Source of the DNA: an uncultured Clostridia bacterium
GTDB taxonomy: Bacteria; Bacillota; Clostridia; Oscillospirales; Acutalibacteraceae
Direction: 5' to 3'
DNA length: 60,093 nt
NCBI GenBank assembly: GCA_944384815.1
Contig: CALWUW010000031.1
Location: 1 to 60,093 of the forward strand
Both the position numbers and the translations under genes were made by a program. This document shows positions 16,590 through 23,768 of the stretch, piece by piece (position 1 is the stretch's first letter; each line of letters starts with the position of its first letter). A model generated the notes under the pieces. That model saw only the letters and a list, made by a program, of their open reading frames with translations. It did not search any database and was not told the origin of the DNA.

Positions 16590-16613
16590 ACCTTACAGTA
16601 AAATGTTTAGAAG

Positions 16614-16650
16614 ACACGGCTTTTCTTTTTGGAGAAGGGCCGTGTTTTTT
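16614..16650 (+). terminator. Terminator of the hrcA-grpE-dnaK-dnaJ operon
   Basis: ACACGGC (16614-16620) and GCCGTGT (16639-16645) with an 18-base loop, followed by T5. Confidence 0.75.
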
Positions 16651-16658
16651 GTGATTCA

Positions 16659-16687
16659 TTGACCTGGGAACAGGAAAGGAGTATGAT
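16659..16687 (+). promoter_or_regulatory. Promoter of the MATE exporter gene
   Basis: TTGACC (16659-16664), 17-base spacer, TATGAT (16682-16687). Confidence 0.6.
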
Positions 16688-16735
16688 AATACAAGAGCTT
16701 CCTTGGGAAGCCAGTGGGGAAGAGGGGGAAGAGTT

Positions 16736-18145
16736 TTGAAAGAAAAGGATGTTTGTAAGGAAAAAGAAGCTTTTTTGGGAAAAGAAGGGCTAGGCGCCTT
16801 AAAAAGCCGATTTTCAGAAGGAAGTGTGCTGGGAAACACACTGCGGATGGCATGGCCTTCCACGCTGGAATCGTTTCTGGTTTCTTTGGTTGGCGTGGTG
16901 GATACCATCATGGTGGGAAGCTTGGGGACGGCGGCTATTGCTTCGGTAGGGCTTTGTACGCAGCCGAAATTTATCGGGTTGGCTGTGTTCCTTTCCATCA
17001 ATACGGCGGTTTCGGCCATTGTGGCTCGACGAAGAGGAGAGCAAAATTCCCAGAAAGCCAACCGGGTTTTGAATCAGATGCTTTTGGTAACGGTGGTGCT
17101 TACAGCCATCATCAGCGTGCTTTTTGTAGTGTTTGCGGATCCGATTCTGTATCTGGCCGGATCAGCCCAGGATACCCATGAGAACGCTGTGGCCTATTTT
17201 CGCATTATTATGGGCGGAATGATTTTTAACACGGTTTCCATGGTGATCAATGCTGCCCAGCGGGGTGCCGGAAATACGAAAATTACCATGCGGACCAATC
17301 TGACATCCAATTTGGTGAACGTGATTTTTAACTATCTGCTGATCGGCGGCAATTTCTCCTTTCCGGCTTTGGGTGTCCAAGGCGCGGCCATCGCTACGGT
17401 GATTGGTTCCGTTGTGGGCTGCGGGATGAGCGTGGCTTCCGTATTGGGAAAGGGATTTATCAGCTGGAGAGTCTATGGGTTTTCCGTAGGATTTGACCGG
17501 GAAACAGTAAAAGCTGTGCTGAATATTGGCTCCAGTGCCTTTGTGGAGCAGGTTTTTCTGCGGATCGGATTTTTCATGTATTCCATGATCGTTGCCCATT
17601 TGGGGACGCTGGAGTTCGCTGCCCATCAGGTAGGCATGAACATTATGAGTATCTCTTTCTCCTTTGGAGACGGCTTGTCTGTGGCGGCGGTAGCCCTGGT
17701 GGGAAGAAGCCTGGGGGAAAAGGATGCCAAAATGGCCCGGCGTTACGGCAGTATCTGTCAGAAAACCGGCGTGGTTTTTGCGGGGATTCTTTCCCTGATC
17801 TTCCTTTCCTGCCATCAATGGATCTTCCGCTTGTTTTCCTCGGAAGAGGACGTTTTGGTGTATAGCCTGATGATTATGAGCATCTTGTCGGTTTCCGTTT
17901 TTCTGCAAATTTCCCAGGTGGTCTACATGGGATGCCTGCGGGGAGCCGGGGATACAAAATATACAGCGTTTATCTCTTTGGTCAGCGTGGCCATTGTTCG
18001 ACCGTTTCTGGGTTGGCTCCTGTGTTATCCTTTGGGCATGGGATTGATGGGGGCTTGGATCGGCTTGGCATCGGATCAGCTGGTGCGGTTTTTAATGGCA
18101 TGGGCGCGTTTCCGAAAGGGGAAATGGACAAAAATATCCCTTTAA
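16736..18145 (+). CDS. MATE family efflux transporter
   Basis: A 469-residue inner-membrane exporter of the NorM/DinF type, normally a Na+ or H+ antiporter for cationic drugs or metabolites. After about 35 charged N-terminal residues there are twelve hydrophobic segments in two matching halves; family marks include LVGVVDTIMVGSLGT in helix 1 and its echo in the second half, plus GAGDTKY before helix 10. TTG at 16736 was chosen because GAGGGGG lies 7-8 bases ahead; an upstream TTG at 16703 lies before that site. The gene has its own promoter. An orphan PTS EIIA gene follows after 124 bases. The substrate cannot be predicted. Confidence 0.9.
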   Translation: MKEKDVCKEKEAFLGKEGLGALKSRFSEGSVLGNTLRMAWPSTLESFLVSLVGVVDTIMVGSLGTAAIASVGLCTQPKFIGLAVFLSINTAVSAIVARRRGEQNSQKANRVLNQMLLVTVVLTAIISVLFVVFADPILYLAGSAQDTHENAVAYFRIIMGGMIFNTVSMVINAAQRGAGNTKITMRTNLTSNLVNVIFNYLLIGGNFSFPALGVQGAAIATVIGSVVGCGMSVASVLGKGFISWRVYGFSVGFDRETVKAVLNIGSSAFVEQVFLRIGFFMYSMIVAHLGTLEFAAHQVGMNIMSISFSFGDGLSVAAVALVGRSLGEKDAKMARRYGSICQKTGVVFAGILSLIFLSCHQWIFRLFSSEEDVLVYSLMIMSILSVSVFLQISQVVYMGCLRGAGDTKYTAFISLVSVAIVRPFLGWLLCYPLGMGLMGAWIGLASDQLVRFLMAWARFRKGKWTKISL

Positions 18146-18269
18146 CCGGAAATTTTTACTGAAATGGCTTCTATCCTTCCCAAGAACCGAATACGGTATA
18201 CGGAAGGAACAGCCGGAAAAACGCAAAATAAAAAGCTGTTCCCAATGATACAAAGGGGGAAGAAAACCA

Positions 18270-18884
18270 TTGAGAACAGCGTATGTCCACCCGGAAGAAG
18301 GGCAAAGGTCCTTATGGTCCCAAGGAAAATTCCTGGAAGGGCATTCCGATTTTTTGCAGGCTCTTTTTCCGGCATGTGTGGACTTTTCCCGGAAATGCGG
18401 GAAAAAGCAGGAAGTTTTGGAGCAGCTTTCCTTTCTGGCGCAGCGCAGCGGTGTTATTGAGGATCGGGGAAAGCTTTTGGAAGATCTTCTGGAACGGGAA
18501 GCGGCGCAGGCAACGGGTGTGGGAGAAGGGATCGCTATTCCTCATGCCCATTCTCCGGCAGTGGGATCTCCCTGCGTGGCGGTTTTGCGTTTGAAGGAGC
18601 CGGTGTCATTTGGCGGTTGGGATGGGATCCCGGCACAGCTTTTGTTTTTGATCGCTACCCCGGAGGGGTGTTTTGCCCAGCATATCCGGCTGCTTAGTCA
18701 CATTGCCAAGCTTCTGATGCTTCCCGGATATATTTCGCGGCTTTTTTCTGCAGATAGCCCGGAAGAATTGCTGGATTGTTTGCTGGCAGGGGAGAAAACC
18801 CTTCTTCTCTCTTCGGGATTTTCTGTAAAAGAGCAGACGAAATGTTCTTTTTTTCAGGGAGATAAAAAAATACAAGCTACATAG
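18270..18884 (+). CDS. Orphan PTS EIIA (fructose/mannitol type 2) domain protein
   Basis: A 204-residue protein whose central part (about residues 45-180) is a PTS_EIIA type-2 domain: GVGEGIAIPHAHSPAV contains the phosphoryl-accepting His, followed by VAVLRLKEPVSFGGWDG and LLFLIATPEG. The first 40 residues and last 20 are not conserved domain. TTG 18270 is preceded by AAAGGGGG. No EIIB or EIIC gene is present, and no transporter or PRD regulator lies next to it, so it may regulate rather than transport, in the manner of EIIA-Ntr proteins; this is inference. It sits 124 bases behind a MATE gene and before a terminator. Confidence 0.85.
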   Translation: MRTAYVHPEEGQRSLWSQGKFLEGHSDFLQALFPACVDFSRKCGKKQEVLEQLSFLAQRSGVIEDRGKLLEDLLEREAAQATGVGEGIAIPHAHSPAVGSPCVAVLRLKEPVSFGGWDGIPAQLLFLIATPEGCFAQHIRLLSHIAKLLMLPGYISRLFSADSPEELLDCLLAGEKTLLLSSGFSVKEQTKCSFFQGDKKIQAT

Positions 18885-18902
18885 GCTGAATAGGGGCAAG
18901 AA

Positions 18903-18928
18903 AAAAGAGCGCCGAAGCGCTCTTTTTT
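18903..18928. terminator. Bidirectional terminator between EIIA and esterase genes
   Basis: AAAAGAGCGC (18903-18912), CGAA tetraloop, GCGCTCTTTT (18917-18926). Confidence 0.9.
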
Positions 18929-19730
18929 ACTCTTCAAAGGAAAACAAATGATTCAGCCACTTTACGCAAAGCTCCAGCCAGGGACGGCATCCGGGGTTGG
19001 GAGTTCCCACTTCCCGGCTGCAGGTGGAAAGTCCGTGTATGCCTTCGGCAAACAAATGGCATTCAAAAGGAACGCGGGCTTTTTGCAGGGCAGCGGCAAA
19101 CAACAGGGAATTTTCCACGGGTACACCGGCATCGGTCACTGTATGCCAAAGAAAAGTGGGAGGGGTATCCGGGGAAACATGTTTTTCCAGGGACCAAAAG
19201 TCCCAGGCTTCTCCCGGTTCCTGGGAGCCGGAGACGTTGACAATGGATGCTCTGTGGGCAAATTCTCCGGCGGTGATCACCGGGTAGCAGAGGACGGCTG
19301 CGTTGGGGCGGTTGCGTCCTTCCGGAAACTCCTTCTGAAGCTGGGGGCAGTTCCAATGCACAGCAAGGCTGCCTGCCAAATGCCCGCCGGCGGAAAATCC
19401 CAGGACTGCAATTTGATCCGGGAGGATCCCCCATTCTTTTGCGTGCAGCCGCAAAGTCTCCATGGCAGCAGAAAGCTCACGCAGCGGCTGAAATCCGGCG
19501 CTGTGGGGCGCTACGGAATAGTGTAGGAGAAACACATGGTAGCCCCGGGAGAAAAAGAACATCGCCGGGGGATCTTCTTCCCGTACAGATACAAATTCAT
19601 ACGCGCCGCCGGGACAGATCAGCACGCAGGGGCGGCGAACGGCATCCGGCATATCTTCCGGATAAATGGAATGCAGGTATCCGGTAAGAAAAGCGCCTTG
19701 TTCCAAAATAGGAAGATGCAGATTTTTCAT
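18927..19730 (-). CDS. Alpha/beta hydrolase (esterase/lipase, BD-FAE type)
   Basis: A 267-residue serine hydrolase without a signal peptide. The oxyanion-hole motif is CPGGAY near residues 39-44, the nucleophile elbow GFSAGGH near 117, the acid in WHTVTDAGVPVENS and the catalytic His in EGIHGLS near 238. This set and the length match intracellular carboxylesterases that remove acetyl or other short acyl groups, often from sugars or xylan fragments. No carbohydrate enzyme is adjacent, so the natural substrate is open. The ATG has AGGAGG upstream. It forms a one-gene unit that ends inside the shared terminator. Confidence 0.88.
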   Translation of the reverse strand: MKNLHLPILEQGAFLTGYLHSIYPEDMPDAVRRPCVLICPGGAYEFVSVREEDPPAMFFFSRGYHVFLLHYSVAPHSAGFQPLRELSAAMETLRLHAKEWGILPDQIAVLGFSAGGHLAGSLAVHWNCPQLQKEFPEGRNRPNAAVLCYPVITAGEFAHRASIVNVSGSQEPGEAWDFWSLEKHVSPDTPPTFLWHTVTDAGVPVENSLLFAAALQKARVPFECHLFAEGIHGLSTCSREVGTPNPGCRPWLELCVKWLNHLFSFEE

Positions 19731-19826
19731 TGAAAACGACCTCCTGTGACGGAAACTCCATGGAAAAGTTTCGATGAATTTATAAAATTAGTATAAGGGA
19801 TAGAAAAGAAAAAATCTATAGAAAAG

Positions 19827-19855
19827 AAGACAGAAAGAAAAAGATGTAGTATACT
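19827..19855 (+). promoter_or_regulatory. Putative promoter of the nitroreductase gene
   Basis: AAGACA (19827-19832), 17-base spacer, TATACT (19850-19855). Confidence 0.4.
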
Positions 19856-19923
19856 AAGAACAGAAAATACGGCAGCAACGGCAGTTTGCGAAAAATGTCG
19901 CAGGAAAGAAAGGAGAGCATAGC

Positions 19924-20427
19924 ATGGCAATTTTGGACTTGATTCAGGAAAGAAGAAGTGTGCGGACGTATTCTTCTCAACCGGTGGAGGAAGAAAAACT
20001 GCAGGAAGTATTGGAAGCAGGACGCTTGGCGCCCTCCGCCCGGAACCGGCAGGAATGGAAATTTGTAGCGGTAAAGAATGAGGAGCTTCGCAGCGCTTTA
20101 AAAGAGGCTTGCTGCGGGCAGAATATGGTAGCCCAGGCGCCGGTGGACTTGGTGATCTGCGCTACAAAGTGCGGACCTATGAACTGCGGGCAGGACTGCG
20201 GAACGGTGGATTGCTCCATTGCCTTAAGTTTTATGATGCTTCAGGCCCAGGAACTGGGGCTGGGCACCTGTTGGCTGGGAGCTTTTGACGCCCAGGCGGT
20301 TTCCAAAGTGCTTTCCCTGCCGGAAGGATGGGTACCGGTGGCGGTTACGCCTTTAGGCTACGGAGAAGAACATCCGCAGGCTCGTCCCCGGAAGTCTATG
20401 GAGGACGTAGCGGTGATTATGGAATAA
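19924..20427 (+). CDS. Nitroreductase family flavoprotein
   Basis: A 167-residue FMN-dependent oxidoreductase. RRSVRTYSSQPV at residues 10-21 and APSARNRQEWKFVAV at 36-50 are FMN-contacting blocks, and LGLGTCWLGAF near 115 and VTPLGYGEEHP near 140 are the family C-terminal marks. The short length fits the single-domain NADH dehydrogenase/nitroreductase subgroup of anaerobes. It has a Cys cluster, CGPMNCGQDCGTVDC near residue 90, unusual in spacing and possibly redox-active or metal-binding, though no complete Fe-S motif is formed. The start has AAAGGAG. It is a single gene with its own promoter and terminator. Confidence 0.9.
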   Translation: MAILDLIQERRSVRTYSSQPVEEEKLQEVLEAGRLAPSARNRQEWKFVAVKNEELRSALKEACCGQNMVAQAPVDLVICATKCGPMNCGQDCGTVDCSIALSFMMLQAQELGLGTCWLGAFDAQAVSKVLSLPEGWVPVAVTPLGYGEEHPQARPRKSMEDVAVIME

Positions 20428-20460
20428 ACCAATCCGCAATATGCCCAATATGTGCAGCAA

Positions 20461-20492
20461 AAAAACCTTCCGGATTTCCGGAAGGTTTTTTA
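20461..20492. terminator. Bidirectional terminator between nitroreductase and purF-like genes
   Basis: AAAAACCTTCCGG (20461-20473) and CCGGAAGGTTTTT (20478-20490), four-base loop, T-rich on both sides. Confidence 0.92.
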
Positions 20493-20519
20493 GTGCGCAA
20501 AAGTGAGGGAATAGAAGGG

Positions 20520-21926
20520 TTATTCTTTTCCGTCCCAGCAATAAGTGCAAAGCTTGCAGCGGTCAATCCCTACGGATTGGATCATATCGTCCAGGCGGTG
20601 ATATTGCAGGGAAGTGAAATTCAGCTTCTTTCCGATATTTTGAACCATGTCCTGATACTCCTGGCATTCAGGATCCGTGTATTTCTGCAGATCGGCTTTG
20701 GAAAGATCCCCTTCCATTTCCAAAATCACCCGGCGGGTAATCAGGTCCATCTCCGAAGTGGAACGGGAGAAGTTCAGATATTTACAGCCATACACCAGCG
20801 GCGGGCAAGCGGGACGCACGTGCACTTCCCGGGCTCCGCTCTGGTAAAGGAATTCGGTGGTTTCCCGGAGCTGCGTCCCCCGGACGATGGAATCGTCGAT
20901 CAGAAGGAGACTTTGATTTTGGATCAGGTCATGCACAGGGATTAGCTTCATTTTGGCAATCAGATTCCGTTTGCTCTGAATAGTAGGCATAAAGGAACGG
21001 GGCCATGTGGGGGTGTACTTAATGAAGGGGCGGGAGAAAGGAATGCCGGAGGTATTGGCGTAGCCGATGGCGTGGGCGGTTCCCGAATCGGGCACACCGG
21101 CTACAATGTCCGGACGTGCGGAATCCCGTTTAGCCAGCAGGGCGCCGCAGTTATATCGCATTTTTTCCACGCTGATGCCTTCATAGGAAGAAGAAGGATA
21201 TCCGTAATACACCCAGAGGAATGTACAGATCTTCATTTCTTTTCCCGGCTGGGACAAAGTCTGCACGCCTTCAGGGGTAATGACCACGATTTCTCCCGGC
21301 CCCAGCTCCCGTTCTTCCGTATAGCCTAAGTTCAGGTAGGCAAAGCTTTCAAAGCAGACGCAGTGGGCGTCCTCTTTTTTTCCGATGGCTACCGGGGTGC
21401 GCCCCAAGCGGTCCCGGGCGGCATAGATCCCTTTGGAGGTGAGAAGAAGGATGGTCATGGAGCCGTCAATGATTTCCTGAGCATAGCGGATGCCTTCGAT
21501 GAGGTTATCCTTCTGATTGATTACGGCAGCCACCAATTCTGTGGCGTTGATGTCTCCTCCGCTCATTTCCAGAAAATGTGTGTTGCCGCTTTTGAAGATC
21601 TCCTTCACAATGGCGTCGGTGTTGTTGATTTTTCCCACGGTGACAATGGCATAGGTGCCATGATGAGACCGGACAATCAAAGGCTGGGGTTCATAGTCGG
21701 AAATACAGCCAATGCCCAGATTTCCTTTCATCTCTCCCACGTCTTTATCAAACTTTGTGCGGAAGGGAGCGTTTTCAATGTTGTGAATGGAACGATCAAA
21801 GCCCTTTTCTGGGTCATACACAGCCATACCGGCTCTGCGGGTCCCTAAATGGGAATGATAATCCGTTCCGAAAAACAGATCGAATACACAATCTTCCTTT
21901 GCTGCTACACCAAAAAATCCACCCAT
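20520..21926 (-). CDS. PurF-like amidophosphoribosyltransferase homologue lacking the catalytic cysteine
   Basis: A 468-residue protein with both PurF domains. The N-terminal Ntn-glutaminase fold is recognisable (DYHSHLGTRRAGM, GNLGIGCISDYEPQP, LTSKGIYAARDRLGRTPV), but it starts MGGFFG where real enzymes have MCGIFG, so the Cys1 nucleophile is Gly. The reading is secure: GGAGG lies 6 bases before the ATG and the codon is GGT. The C-terminal PRPP domain keeps the LLLIDDSIVRGTQ binding loop and the GVPDSGTAHAIGYA block. The C terminus has CKLCTYCWDGKE. Without Cys1 it should not use glutamine, so ammonia-dependent phosphoribosylamine synthesis, another transferase role or regulation are options. 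It is the last of several minus-strand genes after tatD; no other purine gene is near. Confidence 0.88.
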   Translation of the reverse strand: MGGFFGVAAKEDCVFDLFFGTDYHSHLGTRRAGMAVYDPEKGFDRSIHNIENAPFRTKFDKDVGEMKGNLGIGCISDYEPQPLIVRSHHGTYAIVTVGKINNTDAIVKEIFKSGNTHFLEMSGGDINATELVAAVINQKDNLIEGIRYAQEIIDGSMTILLLTSKGIYAARDRLGRTPVAIGKKEDAHCVCFESFAYLNLGYTEERELGPGEIVVITPEGVQTLSQPGKEMKICTFLWVYYGYPSSSYEGISVEKMRYNCGALLAKRDSARPDIVAGVPDSGTAHAIGYANTSGIPFSRPFIKYTPTWPRSFMPTIQSKRNLIAKMKLIPVHDLIQNQSLLLIDDSIVRGTQLRETTEFLYQSGAREVHVRPACPPLVYGCKYLNFSRSTSEMDLITRRVILEMEGDLSKADLQKYTDPECQEYQDMVQNIGKKLNFTSLQYHRLDDMIQSVGIDRCKLCTYCWDGKE

Positions 21927-22014
21927 AATTAGCCTCCGTTTCTATGGTTCCTGCTCCGCACCGATTGCGCCCTGTACGGTTTCGGCCGAGAGCTTGCTTA
22001 CAAAAGAAAAAGGA

Positions 22015-22788
22015 TCAGTTTACTGAAAAAAGTTTGCAGGCGTTTTCTTTTCCTGCCCGGAGAACTTCTTGCACGGAAATTCCCTTGCATTCGGCAATTT
22101 TGGCTGCCGAATAGACGATCATGGAAGAATCGCAGCGTTTTCCCCGGTAAGGGACCGGCGCCATGTAAGGGCAATCGGTTTCGTTTAAAAGCCGATCTAA
22201 GGGGACCGCTTTGGCCACCTCCAGGGGAACGCGGGCGTTTTTGAAGGTTACGGCGCCTCCAAGGCCAATGTACAGCCCCAGCCACACCACTTCCTCCATC
22301 ATTTCCACGCTGCCGCTGAAGCAGTGCACCACGCCTTTGGGCCGGTAGGAACGAAGGATCTCCAGCATATCCCCGTGGGCTTCCCTGTCATGGAGGATCA
22401 CCGGCAAATCATATTCCCGGGCTATCCGGAGCTGTGCTTCCAGAAACTGCTTCTGTACTGGCCGGGGAGCATTCTCCTTCCAGTAATAATCCAGGCCGAT
22501 CTCTCCCAGAGCTACGATCTTAGGCTGGGAAAGAAGGGCATGCAGCTGCGTTTCCCAATCCTGGGGCGCTTCCCCGACACTTTCAGGGTGAAGACCTGCG
22601 GCGGCATAGAAAAAAGGATATGTCTCCGCAAGCTTCAGGGAAAAGCGGGAGCTTTCCAGATCGGAGCCGCAGTTTATCACTCGAAAAACATCTTTCCGGG
22701 GAAGATCCCGGAGAACTTCTTCCCGATCGCCGTCAAAAGACTGGCTGTCGTAGTGGGCGTGGGAATCGAAAATATCCTGTATAGACAT
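22015..22788 (-). CDS. tatD: TatD family metal-dependent hydrolase/deoxyribonuclease
   Basis: A 257-residue TIM-barrel hydrolase with two-metal centre. Metal ligands are seen as DSHAHYD near the N terminus, ALGEIGLDYYW (Glu), VILHDREAHGD (His), VVHCFSGS (His) and LNETDCPYMAP (Asp). Members act as 3'-5' DNA exonucleases and on D-aminoacyl ends; the exact role here is open. It lies downstream of metG on the same strand, an arrangement found in many Firmicutes, here with a nucleotidyltransferase gene between. ATG 22788 has AAAGGAC. Confidence 0.93.
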   Translation of the reverse strand: MSIQDIFDSHAHYDSQSFDGDREEVLRDLPRKDVFRVINCGSDLESSRFSLKLAETYPFFYAAAGLHPESVGEAPQDWETQLHALLSQPKIVALGEIGLDYYWKENAPRPVQKQFLEAQLRIAREYDLPVILHDREAHGDMLEILRSYRPKGVVHCFSGSVEMMEEVVWLGLYIGLGGAVTFKNARVPLEVAKAVPLDRLLNETDCPYMAPVPYRGKRCDSSMIVYSAAKIAECKGISVQEVLRAGKENACKLFSVN

Positions 22789-22842
22789 AGGCCGTCCTTT
22801 CTATAGTCCAAAAGGTTGACATTGATCTTCCGGAAAAACGAC

Positions 22843-23631
22843 TTACCACTCGGCAATAAACGGGCGAGCCTTATACCACCACTGCTCCGTGTCTGCTGTA
22901 TAGCGGGAAAGAATCAGGCTGTAATCCTCCGGCGGACGGTAGGCAATGGAATTCATCACCAGATCCACAAAGCGCTGCATGGTTTCGTTGGTGGGGTGCT
23001 CCACAAAAGCTGTGCAGCTTTCCAAAAGCCCTTCCGGAACATTTTCCATCCGGCGAATGTAGGTATACATGCTTTTGGCGCAAGGAAACAGAACTTCCCG
23101 GTCCTGCATGAACATGCGAAGGCCGAAGAAGGCAATGTCGGAAACCGTTCTTGCTTTCAGAAGGGGATCGGTTTCAATGTATTCCCAGAAATAGTCTTTA
23201 TTCAGCGCCAAAATGGCATAAAAGGCCGCCTGCTTTTCTTCTTTTTCCTGGGTTTGAAACACAGGAATTCGCTCCACCAGCCCGGGAATTTCCGGATCGT
23301 TGGCAAGAACACACCGGCTGCAGAGGAACGAGTTCCGGGTGGGTTCGCTGCCGTGATCCGCGGCGGCGGCCAGGTAATCCTTGGTCATGTATTTAACGTC
23401 AAAATAACCTTCCTCATAGCCGCAGTAACCGAAAATATTTTCCACTGTGCGTTTTTGCTCTTTCAGCTCCTGATAGCGTTCCGGGGTGACCACTACCATA
23501 GCGTCAATATCGGAATCCGGGCGTTCCAGGCCTTTAGCGACGGAACCGCCCAAAATCACCCCTAAAACGCCGGGCTCCTGGGAAAAGTAGGTTTTAAGAT
23601 TTTCAATGGCCTGCTGGTGATGCTTGTACAT
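22843..23631 (-). CDS. Pol-beta superfamily nucleotidyltransferase domain protein
   Basis: A 262-residue protein. The N-terminal nucleotidyltransferase fold is clear: LGVILGGSVAKGLERPDSDIDAM at about residues 22-44 gives the GS motif and DxD metal pair, and a later Asp in YFDVKY may be the third carboxylate. The C-terminal 150 residues are helical and resemble the tail of streptomycin/kanamycin-type adenylyltransferases and of stand-alone proteins of unknown target. It may adenylylate a small molecule or protein; no antibiotic-resistance role can be assigned. AAGGAG precedes the ATG. It lies between metG and tatD on the same strand. Confidence 0.82.
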   Translation of the reverse strand: MYKHHQQAIENLKTYFSQEPGVLGVILGGSVAKGLERPDSDIDAMVVVTPERYQELKEQKRTVENIFGYCGYEEGYFDVKYMTKDYLAAAADHGSEPTRNSFLCSRCVLANDPEIPGLVERIPVFQTQEKEEKQAAFYAILALNKDYFWEYIETDPLLKARTVSDIAFFGLRMFMQDREVLFPCAKSMYTYIRRMENVPEGLLESCTAFVEHPTNETMQRFVDLVMNSIAYRPPEDYSLILSRYTADTEQWWYKARPFIAEW

Positions 23632-23701
23632 GTTTTTTCTCCTTTGCAGCTGTTAGGACAGCGATTGGTTTTGTATAGCGTATAGAGAAACTAGAGAAAC
23701 A

Positions 23702-23750
23702 AGAAAACCGTAAAACAGCCTGCCGCGGCAAAGCCGCAAGGCAAGCTGTT
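23702..23750 (-). terminator. Terminator downstream of metG
   Basis: Imperfect stem with outer arms AACAGC (23714-23719) and GCTGTT (23745-23750) and a GCGGC/GCCGC core; on the minus strand it continues into GGTTTTCTTG. Confidence 0.65.
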
Positions 23751-23768
23751 AAGATGATTCAATTGCTT

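Noticed and set aside
20328-20945. 205-codon plus-strand open frame across the terminator at 20461
   Set aside because: It overlaps nitroreductase, a strong bidirectional terminator and the purF-like gene; not a gene.
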